Source: Adiantum capillus-veneris
Taxonomy: Eukaryota; Streptophyta; Polypodiopsida; Polypodiales; Pteridaceae
Direction of reading: 5' to 3'
DNA: 64,000 nt
Assembly (NCBI GenBank): GCA_014529385.2
Contig: CM043966.1
Span: forward strand, 42,911,037-42,975,036
Under the pieces are notes generated by a model. That model was not told where the DNA came from and did no database searches. It saw only the letters and a list, made by a program, of their open reading frames with translations. How positions within the stretch are numbered: position 1 is the first letter of the stretch; every line of letters begins with the position of its first letter. Positions 23,454 through 36,897 of the stretch are shown one piece after another. The translations under genes and the position numbers were made by a program.

Positions 23454-24004
23454 GATAGTTTCGGAATTCAATTCTAAGTCTGAACGAGCAAATTAGAGCA
23501 TAATTAAAAAACACTTGTTTTTAGCTAAAGTCGTTTTGCCAACTTTTGGGTCGGGCAAATGACTTGAAGGCGTATAAAAGGCAATCTTTGCCTACACATT
23601 TTATCATGTTCATCAAACAGATCAAGCCTTGCGTTTTCTTTAAGATCGAAGGACTCTCAAGCGGCAGACACGCTCCACGCACCATCAGCCAGAAACGCAT
23701 CCGCGTTTTCAGCACTCCAGATCCGCCTCCATGTTGTTAGCATTTCCAGCACTCGGAATCCGCATCAGTATCTTCCAGCATTTGTATCAGTTTCTATACA
23801 GCAGTTAGGGAACATTATTCCCGTTCGCATCTCTCTCTCTGCGTTTTTGTGTTAAGTAATTGTCTTTCACATTTCAGCGTTTCCGTTCCGCAAGTGGGCA
23901 CCCGTCCGCAGCAGTAGTGCAGGCGGTGTGTTAATATTGTCCTTTCGTCCTGTACCATTCACAAAGTTTGCCATATGGAGTTATTGGGCTTGGCAACTTC
24001 CCCC

Positions 24005-24065
<61 letters not shown>

Positions 24066-24625
24066 GACATTGTGTGTCTTCCCTCTCCTTCCAGCACATA
24101 CTAAGAGAACCTAGTAGAGAGGAGGAAAAAAAAAACCCACGTAGAATACGCGCACAAAACGAGCAAACAAGAAGCAGAACAAATAGTGGAAAAACAAAGG
24201 GAACGTAAACATAGAAAACCACAACAAATAGAAAACTCTCAAACACAAGTAAAACAAAACAAAACCCACTATCAAAACATGCTCCACTCGACCACCCAAC
24301 CCAGAAACTCACACACAAGTCTGGATAGAAAACACACACACACACACACACACACAAACCAGACCGACTAAACACTCAAAAAAAAAAAAAAAACAATCAA
24401 AACAACAAAGAAAGAAAAAGGAACTGGATAGGTGATGGCAAAAGGGCGTGCGAGGCAAGTGAAGCACAGAACTACTCCTTTGATTGTGCAGACGCACAAA
24501 GAACCACAACAGCTCAAGAGAGCTCCATCAATTGTGCATGCATAGGCCGAGACGCTGCTCTCTCTTTCTCCTAGCTCTCAGACCCACTTTCACCATTTTC
24601 AACGCTCATAATAGGGTTGACAAGG
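23454..24625. other. LTR-like and low-complexity DNA without a gene
   Basis: 23454-23940 carries more CAGCATTT/GCGTTTTCAGC words typical of the chromoviral LTRs, so it is probably further LTR debris. 24001-24063 is 16 C followed by about 23 CT units; 24332-24356 is an AC run. Confidence 0.5.
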
Positions 24626-24985
24626 CTAAGGGGGGCAATGTATATCTACAGCAACCTGGTGCAAATGTCGAGGGGGGTACTCAATGAGTGGGCAACTTGC
24701 TATAGGTGGTAGCAGGAGGAAAAGAGATGGGGCTTGGTGCGGAGGTGACGGCAGCAAGCTTGCTGACACAGGCATAGGCGAGGGCTGCACCATAAGACGG
24801 ACATATGTCCAAACCTCCTCTCTAGCAGAAGAGAGGGCATTAAAAATTGGGTCGACAATAAAACGTGCAGTATAGTAATCAGAGGTAACAGCAAGAACCT
24901 CATCAGGCTCAGTGTGCAAATCACCGAAGCCTCTCTTGGTGCCCACAGGTTTCTCTTTGAAATGTGAGTAGAAATCCTTATTCAT
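24626..24985 (-). CDS. Hypothetical 119-aa ORF
   Basis: ATG at 24985 (MNKDFYSHFKEKPV). The first 65 residues are of mixed, protein-like composition (EVLAVTSDYYTARFIVDPIF); the rest is Pro/Ser rich. A possible splice acceptor (ACGCAG) sits about 10 bp upstream of the ATG. It lies 190 bp downstream of the NDUFB7 gene on the same strand. I do not recognise it; it may be chance. Confidence 0.2.
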   Translation of the reverse strand: MNKDFYSHFKEKPVGTKRGFGDLHTEPDEVLAVTSDYYTARFIVDPIFNALSSAREEVWTYVRLMVQPSPMPVSASLLPSPPHQAPSLFLLLPPIASCPLIEYPPRHLHQVAVDIHCPP

Positions 24986-25095
24986 CCTGTCTGCGTTGGT
25001 AAATCCAAGTCAAACCAAAGCATAACAGGTGAAGTCAGATTTCTCTTGCTTGAGATGAAGTAGCGTCTCTTGAAACAAGAAGCCATCCCCTGAAC

Positions 25096-25098
<3 letters not shown>

Positions 25099-25141
<43 letters not shown>
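25099..25141. repeat. (CT)n microsatellite
   Basis: About 21 CT units, 30 bp past the NDUFB7 stop codon and so probably in its 3' UTR. A GA run of about 15 units lies 200 bp upstream of its ATG (25591-25621). Confidence 0.95.
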
Positions 25142-25172
25142 GATGAAGTCTGCATACCTGCCTTATGCGAAA

Positions 25173-25394
25173 TCAGTCAGAGCGCTTGGCGGCTTCAAAT
25201 TTGCGTACGCGCTCCATAAACAGTTCATACTCGCACTTCTCGTAGGCATGGCGCTCATCTACGCATTTCCAAGGCAGATAGAATTCCTTAAGGCGACACT
25301 TGTTGAGCGGAATCAGCAGATGAGCGCACTGATCCCGATAGGCTAACGGTATCCGAGCCTCCCGCATCTCTTCCTGCGTCGCCACTTGCTCCAT
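25173..25394 (-). CDS. NDUFB7: NADH dehydrogenase 1 beta subcomplex subunit 7 (B18, complex I)
   Basis: 73 residues from ATG at 25394, single exon. The chain has TQEEMREARIPLAYRDQC, then the twin CX9C pattern of a CHCH fold: the first pair spans CAHLLIPLNKC, the second CVDERHAYEKC, joined by RLKEFYLPWK. This matches NDUFB7, an accessory subunit of mitochondrial complex I on the intermembrane-space side, whose cysteine pairs are oxidised during import by the MIA pathway. Plant homologues are about 100 residues; here the chain stops soon after MERVRKFEAAKRSD, so the usual basic tail of about 25 residues is missing. All four cysteines are kept. No intron is seen, so this is either a compact functional gene or a retrocopy that has lost its tail. 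Confidence 0.85.
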   Translation of the reverse strand: MEQVATQEEMREARIPLAYRDQCAHLLIPLNKCRLKEFYLPWKCVDERHAYEKCEYELFMERVRKFEAAKRSD

Positions 25395-25586
25395 CGCCTA
25401 TCTGTCGGACTCGTTCCTTTGTTATGCTCTCTACCTATAGATGGACACTGCGGTCGTGTGAACCCGCTTGACAATTTGACACCATTGTCACATACATTGC
25501 AACTAGAGTGCTTCGTTATCCGCATTTGTATTGAATTGAAGTGAGTCCGACGGTAAAAGAAAACAAGAACCTCGAAGAGGAAAGCT

Positions 25587-25621
<35 letters not shown>

Positions 25622-25625
<4 letters not shown>

Positions 25626-27275
25626 TGTTTTGTTTTTCACTAATCCTATTACCTTAAGTTAACACGGTCCTATGTTTACAACGCCATGATCTTCATGTCC
25701 CAATTTTGATATGTCAAAATATGTCCTTAGCTTTTAAATTGTATTAATTTTTTGATTTATTGTGTGCATTCTCGTCATTTGTATAAGTGTGGTTGTGTCA
25801 TTTGAAGATTCAATAAGAGTATATTTTCCTAGAGAAGAAAATGGAGAGAGAGAGAGAGAGAGAGATACCTTTCACCAAGCAAATTTTCTTGTTCCTTAAA
25901 GAATACCATCTCTAGTACATTAAGATTGTGATTTCTTAATTTTGAACCATGTATCTCGCAAAAACCATAAGAAGGGTTAGAATGTATAAAGTGATGATAT
26001 GAAACATTTGAAATATATTCACTTTTAGATGTTGTTCCCTTTTTATGTTTGGAAGGGGGGAAAAAACATGCAAGTCTCCTTGCATAGGGGAGTTTGCAAA
26101 GTCCTCCCATATTTTTATAAATTGAGGGAACACGCCATTCCCACAAAGTGTGCAATTTTCAGTGTGTTCATTACATTGTGTTCTTTGCGATCAAGAGTAG
26201 AATGTGGTAGTTCTTACTCACCGTACGCTCAAATATCTCGTGTATGTAAATGTACAGGAGTTGTGTCTAGGCTTCTTTATATATTGGCTGCAATAAAATA
26301 CAATAACATTAGGAAAGTTTGAAATTTAAGTAGGATGCATGAAACATTTTTCTAACTTTGAATATTTTACAATTAATATAAAAATCAGAACAATTTGTGA
26401 GTATTTGCACCAAGCCAAACACAATGCTATTTCGCAACAAAGCTTCGTCATTTTTCATAACGACTGAAATGTAAAGAGCAAAACTCTGACTCTATATCAC
26501 AACAAGCTTGCAACAACGACTTGTGTGGTTGTTTGCGGTGTATGAGGTCAATAGTTCGTAACTCAGTCAACAGCTTGTTCACCACGAGATTGGGTGAAAA
26601 AACCAACCAATGATTTGTCCTGCCATGTTGGACATAGCCTGGAATCAATGCATTCCCAGCGATGACATTTCAAGGAGGATACCCATCAAGAATTTTTTGT
26701 CCTTTCACGGTTGCACGACATTTGGCATACATATTGAACAAAGCAATGCAACACACACCATTTTTCACCAATAGTCTTACTACAACTGGTGGAGAGAGGC
26801 CGACACTCTCGATATAGTGAGAATAGCAATTTCTTTCCTTGCCACAACCATGTTGGGTATTTCTTGCAAACAAAAACATTTGGGAGAGGAAGCACATCCA
26901 GAGCTTCTCTGCTACTCAACCATGTTGTACATATTTTGCAATCAACTCGTACTTGGCTAGCTGTTTCTTGGGTTTTTTATGGACAACTGTGCTGTCTAAA
27001 ATGTTTGCTTCATCTATACACCTTGGTAGAGATAAGCCTTTATGAGTTTAAAACTTTAAAAAACTCAACTTGAACTTCACACTGAAAGTATGTAGTGCTA
27101 AAGTAACACCCAAAAAATTACTAATGGTAAGACTCTTGCTTGTCCATTAGAATCGTTGGATACTCAGCCGGGTAGAATTGTTCAATCTTGATAGCAATCA
27201 TTGATGGATTACAAATAGTTGGCTCGTAGCCCTTATAAAACGATGCCTAATTTCATTATCCCTTCAGAGAATTAG

Positions 27276-27310
<35 letters not shown>

Positions 27311-28399
27311 TGTTGGGCTGGGGAAAATCCCTTAATCTATATGTAAGTAATGGTCGGCCATGCCGAGCGCCCTTCACGAAGGTGGCAAGAAGAACTGTGC
27401 ATGACAAGTCACAGGTTGTGCCTTGACTTGCCTTAATTTAATAATTTTGCTAGCTAAGCATAATATTTTTTAGTGCATTTTATTTGTGGCCTTTTACTTT
27501 TGTGCTTTTGTAATTGAAATATTTTTTTCGAGCTTTTTGCCACTACTTTTTGTTTCATCAACAATAAACATAGCTATATGGCCTCTGTCGCAATAAGAAT
27601 CACTTACTAAAAAAATGGATGGTAAACCATGTGGGTGACATATAAGCGAAGATGATGAAGTGGATAGTGGAGAAAGCTTCATAATACCATAGCCTAAGAA
27701 ACCAACCAAGAATCACTACAATATCCAAAAAGATTTCACAGAAGGCACACACGAGAGCTAACTCAGAACAAAATTGCCATACTCTTGTAATAGCTCGTAG
27801 GAAATACATTTTTGAAGATAAATTCAGGCTAATGTTTTGGGTGATCAATGACCCAAGTGTCGGTGGTTGACCTATCAAAAAGGTAATAATTACTATATAT
27901 CTAGAAACATTACATAAATGGCATTGATAAAAGAGCTTATATCCAAAATTTCATGTGATTCATTATCAAGGATACACCTTATGTGGTTGACCATTGAGGT
28001 GAAGTACCTTCTACTTGACTCGCATACCTTGCATGCAAAGGTGCAAACCCTTGGCTACAATGATGGCCTCAAGAGTTTGAGCCGATAAGAAGAAGTGCCT
28101 TGCACAATCTATACTGGCCTAGATGCATCACAATTCAACATTGGCATACATAAAATGTGAGCTTATATCCTACATTGCCAAAATCCCAAACCTATGTGCC
28201 ATTGCCCTTGATTTCAAATTGATGGGCAATACCTGGGCACGGGTTAGAAGCCTTGCTTCTCGTGAATTCTATCAAAGCATTTTGCTTTGCACAGAAGAAA
28301 ATATTTGCAAAATAAAGGTTAAATTACTAAAAAATAAGAAGAACCTGAAAGTTGTAACCTTGTCGCCCACTTGGTAAGCTTCCCTTGCACATCTTTGTC
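25622..28399. other. AT-rich DNA with one gene remnant
   Basis: Apart from the PPR remnant at 26450-26960, no frame has recognisable content. GA microsatellites occur at 25847-25865 and 27277-27309. Confidence 0.5.
26450..26960 (-). pseudogene. PPR protein pseudogene fragment
   Basis: Minus-strand translation gives ALFNMYAKCRATVKGQKIL, then DGYPP, a stop, NVIAGNALIPGYVQHGR. Plant organellar PPR-PLS proteins have the pattern ALVDMYAKCG....A.KVFD..P..NVVSWNALI.GY.QHG at this point. The stop replaces the Trp or Arg expected after PP. Further upstream the similarity shifts frame (WQGKKLLFSLY). Functional relatives bind RNA in chloroplasts or mitochondria; this copy is broken. Confidence 0.6.
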
Positions 28400-28927
28400 A
28401 TTAACCAAGGTACTAATAACCTCACCACCCGTCCCCTCTCTATAAACAAAAAGAAATGTTTGGATCTTGGGGTTAAATACATCCCGCCTCCCTCAAAACC
28501 CCCTCCCGAACTCATTCATCAAAGCCCATGAATCCTTAGCTAGAAGTCTACAACTCAAAATGTCCTTCCAAGCTTCTACGTCTAACACGCTCTTCCCTTT
28601 CAAAACCCCAAACCCCTCATGGATACCCCCCACCTTAGACCCTACACTAGAGAGCATCACCTCCGTAAACCTCCTCAACGTTAGGGATACACTTTCACAC
28701 TACAATACCTCCCGCTCCAATGTCAAACATGCCATAAAAACCCTTTCAATGGACCACTCAATTATCATTAAACCGACAGATAAGAACCTAGGTCTTACCA
28801 TCCTATCACGGGATTGGCATGAACAAGAGGCCATTAGGCAACTCCATGACCCCTCCACATACCAACCCATCATTCCACCCACACATAATTTCCTCGCTTC
28901 CTTACTCAAATCCATCACCATCAAATG
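28400..28927 (+). mobile_element. Penelope-like element, part 1 (N-terminal region)
   Basis: Translation shows LDLGVKYIPPP, a frameshift, ESLARSLQLKMSF, then DHSIIIKPTDKNLGLTILSR and a Y..EA...L.D...Y stretch. These match the N-terminal part of Penelope-like reverse transcriptases, where L..G..FIPTP, an R.LR motif and IVIKPADK(G)GG.V occur in this order. It ends abruptly at 28927 where a chromoviral LTR begins; the protein continues at about 45184. Confidence 0.75.
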
Positions 28928-29575
28928 TGTCATAAAATCTAATATCGAACCAACCCAAATGATTTTCTCATAACCGATCACTTAATGTGGGAGAATAAAA
29001 GGGAACAAGGGTTAAGATATAGACGTGCTTATAGATCTATTTCAACACGGGGCCAATGGTAGAGGGGCCCAAATGAGAAAAGGTCTATCAAAGAGCAACG
29101 TTAACCAATGGAGCAAAAGACCTTAGGGTTGTCTTCATTAAAGTCTCCAAAGGTAAGTGTTGAAGTCACTAAGGTCCAAGCAGGCAAGGGGGCAGCTTGC
29201 TTAAGCTAGGGTTGTGCTTAAGCAGAGGGCCTGCCTGCGTACCAAGATCAAATATCTTGCTACAGAGAGGGGGGCGAGCCCTACAAAGGAGGGATGTGTG
29301 TAGTAAGTATGCACCTCACCAAGGACCCATACTCTTATGAAAGGAAAGGGGCCACATGTCAAGTGTAAAGGCACATTGCTCAAGCAGGCAAGGGGGCAAC
29401 TTGCTTAAGCAAGGGGGGTGCTAGCTTAACCTCACAAGAGGGAAAGAAAGACACTTGTCAAGAGACTACACATCTTGCCCCAAAGGGAGCCAAGCTCTCA
29501 TTGGCTAGAGGGCTACATGGCCCAATAAGACTCAAGGAAAGCCTAGGGAAGGGGGTCAACCTAGCTAGCTCTCTC

Positions 29576-29623
<48 letters not shown>

Positions 29624-29640
29624 GCTTTTGATAAATCAAT
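28928..29640 (+). repeat. 5' LTR remnant of the inserted chromovirus
   Basis: Matches 33039-33720 closely, including AAGCAGGCAAGGGGGCAGCT and the CT tract (29571-29621). It stops soon after the CT tract, whereas the 3' copy goes on. Confidence 0.75.
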
Positions 29641-29739
29641 GAAAAGCTCAGTTTCTGCTATATGATTTTTTGTCAAAGAGTCTCCAAAAGATCCTAATGT
29701 TTCATCAAATGTAAATGGTAGGAATCAAGAAGAGTTAGG

Positions 29740-32678
29740 CTTGTCTAATTTTCTAAAAGGATTCCAAGATGTGTTCATCGATGATATCCCTATGGACTTA
29801 CCTCCAAAACGAGGAGATGATGACCATCGCATTGAGCTCCTTCCTGGAAGCTCACCACCTAACAAGCCTCCTTATCGATCTCACAAGCTCAACAAGAGGA
29901 GATCATGAGGCAAGTACAGGAACTAGTAGACAAAGGGATGGTAAGGCCTAGTTCCTCTCCCTTTTGTTCTCCAGTCCTTTTAGTGCAAAAGAAAGATGGT
30001 ACATACGGCATGTGTGTGGACTATCAAGCATTAAACCATATCACTATCAAAAACCCTTTTGTTCTCCAGTCCTTTTAGTGCAAAAGAAAGATGGTACATA
30101 GACATGTGTGTGGACTATCAAGCATTAAACCATATCACTATCAAAAATAGATTTCTCGTGCCTCGGGTAGAAGATTTGTTTGATAAGCTACAAGGATCTA
30201 CCTACTTCAGTAGGACTGACCTTAAGAGTGGCTATCATCAAATAAGGATAGTAGATGAAGATATCTTAAAGACCACGTTTCGCACAACGTTTGGTCTTTA
30301 TGAATATCTAGTCATGCCTTTTGGTTTTGACTAATGCACCAGCTATATTCAATCGTCTAATGGAGAAAAAATTTAGACCGTACTGCAAATTCACTGGAGT
30401 GTTCTTTGATGATATCATAATTTACTCCAAGTCTTTGGAGGAACATAAGCAACATCTCCAAGTGATTTTTCAAGCATTGAGGGAGAATAAACTTTTTCTC
30501 AACCAAAAGAAAAGTGAATTTTTCCTTCAAGAGATTCAATACTTAGGTCATATTATCTCTCAAGATGGTATCCGTATGGATCCATCAAAGTTAGAGGTAA
30601 TAAAAGCATGGCCTAACCCAAGGAATCTACATGAGCTAAGAAGCTTTATTGGTATGTGTGCATACTATAGACGCTCCATAGCAAAATTCTCCCAAGTAGC
30701 AGGACCACTACATGACTTAACTAAGAAGAACGTTAAGTATGTATGGACTGCTAAGGAGCAAAATGCTTTCGACAAACTCAAGGAGAAGCTTACCTCTCAA
30801 CCAGTTCTCATGCTTCCCGATCTCTCAAAACCATTTGAGGTCCAATGTGATGCTTGTGGTAATGGCTTTGGAGCAGTTTTGCTTCAAGAAGGGCATGCCA
30901 TAGCATATGAGAGCGATGACTCAATACTGATGAACGAGTCTTGGACATTTATGAGAAAGAGCTTTTAGATTTTCTACATGCCCTAGACACATGGAAGCAC
31001 TACCTATTGGGGACTCCATTTATTCTATGAACTGACCACCAAAGTCTCAAGTATTTCATGACGCAAACCAAGCTCTCCGACAAATAAATGAGGTGGGAAA
31101 ATTTTCTTTCGCAATTTAATTTTCATATTGCTCACGTTGCTGGTAAGCACAATCAAGTGGCTGATGCACTTTCATGACGACCAAAAGTTAATGCAGTATC
31201 TATTGCTACTCACAATGACCTATCTTCTATGATAGATGAGTATGCTAATAACCCTGACTTTAGAGACATAATGTCAGCCCTTGCTTTGGGGAAGAAAGAA
31301 GAACCATTCACCTTGCAGGATGGTTATCTTCTCCACGGCAATAGGCTATGTTTTACCCATTCCCTTTGTGAGAAAGTTATGTATGAATACCATGCTCCTC
31401 CCTATGTGGGGCATAGAGGTATTCAACCTACTCTTCGAGGAGTAGAAACGTATTTCTATTGGCCTACCATGAAAGTGGACATACAAGAGTATGTTTCAAA
31501 ATGTGTAGTATGCCAAAAGACCAAATATGATAGAGGGAAGCAACCTGGATTACTCCAGCCATTGCCTATCCCAAATTCACCATGGGAGAGTATATCCATG
31601 GATTTCATCTTTGGATTACCCAAGTCTATCCATGGCAATACGGGAATATGGACAATAGTCGACAGGTTTAGCAAACAAGCACACTTTATTGCTGTCAAAA
31701 GACTATTAAGGCACACCAAATGGCAACTCTCTTCATATCACAGATTTTCAAACACCATGGATTACCCACATCCATTGTGTCAGATAGAGATCCTAGAATG
31801 ACCAGTAATTTCTGGAAAGGTCTCTTTGAAAATCTAGGAACAAGATTGAACTTCTCTTCGGACTATCACCCACAAACCGATGGCCAAAGTGAGATAGCTA
31901 ATCTTACGATACTCGATCTACTAAAGACTTATGTTACAGAAGTAGATCAACGCTCACAATGGGAAAAGTACTTACCACTTGTAGAGTATGCTTATAATAA
32001 TATTGTACACACTTCTATGGGAAAGCCACCTTTTGAGATCATTGAGGGAAGACCTAAAAGTCCCTTGCTACTCAAAGTACATGGGAAGATCTTCGCCGCC
32101 GATGAGTATAGCCGTGACCTACAAGAATCTTTTCAAAAGATTAAGGAGGCTATATCCATCTCGCAACAAAGACAAAAAGCTGCTGCTGATAAGCACAAAA
32201 GGGCCTTAACGTTCAAAGAAAATGATTGGGTCTTACTCAAGTTTCCTAAGGCTCGATTAAGGCAAACAACGGGCAAAAATCCTACGGGCCATCAAAAATA
32301 TTATGCTAAACTAGCAAAAAGATACTATGGTCCTTTCCAAATGTTGAAGCCCATCAATGAGACGGATTATAAACTCAAGTTGCCCAACCATTGGCTCATA
32401 TACAATGCTTTTCATGTAAGCCTACTTAAGCCCTACAAAGGAGAGCCACCAAGCGAACCAATTATTGCAGACCCTCCGAAGTTGAAGACCAAGAAGAGGT
32501 ACTACAACCCGAAGCTATCCTTTGGCATGAAGACAAGGTACTAAGACATGGTAAGATTATCCGACGGTATCTTATTAAGTTTAAAAATTATCCTTTTGAA
32601 GATGCTAGATGGATGCAAGGAATACATCTTAAGGATAGTATGAACCTTGTCAATGCTTACAATGCTACATTAGAGTAA
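29740..32678 (+). pseudogene. pol: Chromovirus pol with lesions
   Basis: RT about 29780-30700 ([31 protein letters not shown], active-site box FFDDIIIYS), RNase H about 30770-31180 (FEVQCDACGNGFGAVL, TDHQSLKYF), integrase about 31380-32400 (zinc CVVCQK, Asp in MDFIFGLP, Asp in IVSDRDPRM, Glu in HPQTDGQSEI) and a closing chromodomain (RYLIKFKNYPFEDARWM). Lesions: a 95-bp tandem duplication in the RT (29959 and 30054), frameshifts near 30320 and 31715, and stops in RNase H, at least two of the CGA-to-TGA kind. Not functional. Confidence 0.85.
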
Positions 32679-33038
32679 ACAAATGTACAAATTTCTTTTA
32701 AATGACTCATGTTTTTGTCTTATAAGACTAATTCTCTTTTTATTGTGCACAAATTTAAATAGTATGCATGCTTAGAATCATGTTTGTGACGACGACGTCT
32801 CTCAAACACCAAGTAAAAATTGTCACTCTACATTGGGAGAATGAAATAAAATAAAGAGTAGACACGCTTGCGGCAGCTATGTCTCCCAAGCACCAAATGA
32901 ATTAGTCATCCATCTTGGAAATATGTCGTAGGGTAAAAAGGGATCCTCTACGCGCTAAGTAAAATTGACTAATGACTACGACTTTATCTCTTCTACCTCA
33001 TAGTCGAGGACGACTATGATTTCAAGAGAGAGGTAATG

Positions 33039-34424
<1,386 letters not shown>

Positions 34425-35582
34425 TGTTAGAACGTCACCCTAGCATAGGGAGGACATCAACATAATGTCAATCCGAGGAGTAGGATCCGGCTAGGGCATG
34501 GAAACACACAAGTGGCTTGTGCGTGCCAAATGGAGGATTAGAAGGTGAAACCTACACACAAAGAAAGCTACGGAGCGGGTAAGAAGTTGCTATGAGGAGT
34601 GAGCACACTACTTACTCTGCCATTCGGCCTAATCTCTCACACACAAGCTTAATCATGCACTACTCTCTAATCAATCACTAATCCGACACTAATCAAGCAC
34701 ACAACGAGCATAGAATAGCATAGAATGACCACACCGGGCACCAACACTCTACACAAGCCTACACACACTTAGTAGCATGATTAAACAAAAGGGAAATATG
34801 AAAAAAGAGATATATTAATCAACAAATCAGCCACTAATCTTTGATTAATCAAGCATTGATTACACCATGAGCAAATGAGATAGAAGAGGTTAGAGTTTAG
34901 CTATTGGCATGAGGCCGAATCGTCCATGCATGCGCGTAGGAAGCTCAAGAACTCCATAGCCATCTCCTTCTTCACAAAGCTTATCTCAAGTGAGTAAGAA
35001 TCCCCTTTCACATTGTGTGTTTTGAGTTATATACTCTCTAAGGTTTTTAGAAGTGGTAGAGCACTCAAATGGCCAAACTCACTTAATCTGCTATCTGCAC
35101 TGCCCAGGATCTAAATATAGCTCAATGTTTACAACTTGGAACTCTTGATGAGCCCAAAACATAATTACAACCCGCATTTGTGGTCATTTGACGGAAAATC
35201 CTAAAACTTAAGTGGCCGTCAATTGTGACCGTAACTCCATAGATAGTCATCAATTCCAACTCTTCTCTGCATCTGTTGCTTGTATTTGCTTCATCTTCAT
35301 CTTTACTTCGCATCCGCATCATTTGACCTCGTTAGCATTTACTAATAATAGTAAATAGCATTTTTGACTGGTCCGTTTGGCCATTGTTGAGGCCGTCAAT
35401 TGTGACCGTAACTCCATAGATAGTCATCAATTCCAACTCTTCTCTACATCTGTTGCTTGTATTTGATTCATCTTCATCTTTACTTTGCATCCGCATCATC
35501 TGGCCTCGTTAGCATTTACTAATAATAGTAAATAACATCTTTGACTTGGCCGTTTGGCCATTGTTGACTTAGCCGCCAAACA
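34425..35582 (-). repeat. 3' LTR of the 10.7-kb element (1158 bp)
   Basis: 177 bp longer than its partner because a unit (about 35213-35390) is tandemly duplicated (about 35391-35568). Both units run from GGCCGTCAATTGTGACC to TTTGGCCATTGTTGA. Confidence 0.85.
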
Positions 35583-36897
35583 CTCCCCCCATCCGATTTC
35601 AGTGCACGTCCTCGTGCGCTGCCTGTTTGGCTTGCACTAGAGAGATTGGAAATTGGTGGTGAATGTTGTTCTGAAGAGCTGTAAGCTGTTGAGTTGACTT
35701 GTTGGTAAATATGGGAGTAGGCATTTGGGTTCAAGTAAAAGCAATTGGCTTGATTTATTATGGGAATAAAGAAAAATAAAAGGCTATGTATAGTGCTTTA
35801 GGGTCTGGAAACCCTGGATTATCAATGGGGAAAAACCTCATGGGAAAAAGTGCCCAAAGGTATGTGATCTTATTATGGGAATATACAATGATTGGTGTTT
35901 AGGGATTGAATTTAGTAGGCTTATATAAATAATGTGAAATTGAATTGTCTGTCCCTTGAAAAGGGTCGATGATCTGCCTTGAGTCTAGAGTTGCTTTATC
36001 GTTGCGTGTACCTGCAAGGTGAGTGCATGGGTGGAACAATAAAGAGTGCGTAATGCAAATGTCCAATTGTGGGACATTCAATATGCTTGCACAGATTTAT
36101 GCATGGGTAAGTCTATGATGTGCAAGAGAAGAGTATAGATGGGTGATCCTCAGAGTTAATGTAGCTAAAAAAGTAAATTAAATTCACTTTTCTAGCTTTC
36201 ACTACTCTTGAGAAGGGCGTTTGATGCAACGGTTTCCACTCTCCTAATGTGCACAAGTGCGTGTGTGTTTTGGTTTGAACACTTCGCCTCGCCACCATGA
36301 TTAAAATAATACATTGACTATGCTCACCTATGGAGAATGAGAGTCTTGATATAATTACGCTCAACTCTTCCAGCTTGAGCTGTAGCCTAATTAGCTAGAC
36401 TCATAGACCACAGAAAAATATTAGGACTTGAAGCTTAGGTCTAACGCTTTGCTCATTTATCGGCTCAGCTGCCCGACTCTTGATATTTTCTCGACTTGAC
36501 TATTGTCTTGAGCTCTCAGCAAAATATATATCTAGACATTTAGAGCTCAGATCCTCAAAAAGAGGGTTATTAAAGGACCATATTGGCAAAGTAGGTTTTT
36601 TTTGCCATACCTGGGTGACCTTGGTTGTTAAAAATGCTTGTTTTAACTTTTGGTCCATTATCTGAGAAGATTGGCTAGTTTCATTTTGTTGGAAGTGGGG
36701 GATGACTTCAATCTTCTTCTGGTCGTTTGTCTGCTTCGGCACCCATATGTATCTGCTATTTGTTGTTGGCTGATTTTTACAGACGACATATTGACTTTTT
36801 GGACTTGTATCCTTGATCTGTCGGTGTTTGTAGCTGAAATTATCTTCAAGTTGTGTAAAATCTGGTCTGGTGCCTTGGGGAGCCAGATTTGTTTTTG
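35583..36897 (-). other. 3' untranslated part of the 10.7-kb element
   Basis: The polypurine tract (CGGATGGGGGGAG, minus strand) adjoins the LTR. Several blocks match 54356-56076 of the related element, for example AAAGAGTGC.TAATGCAA and CTCAACTCTTCCAGCTTGAG, which shows family membership. Confidence 0.75.

Noticed and set aside
27494-27878. Two overlapping minus-strand ORFs
   Set aside because: No domain pattern and no splice signals that would join them.
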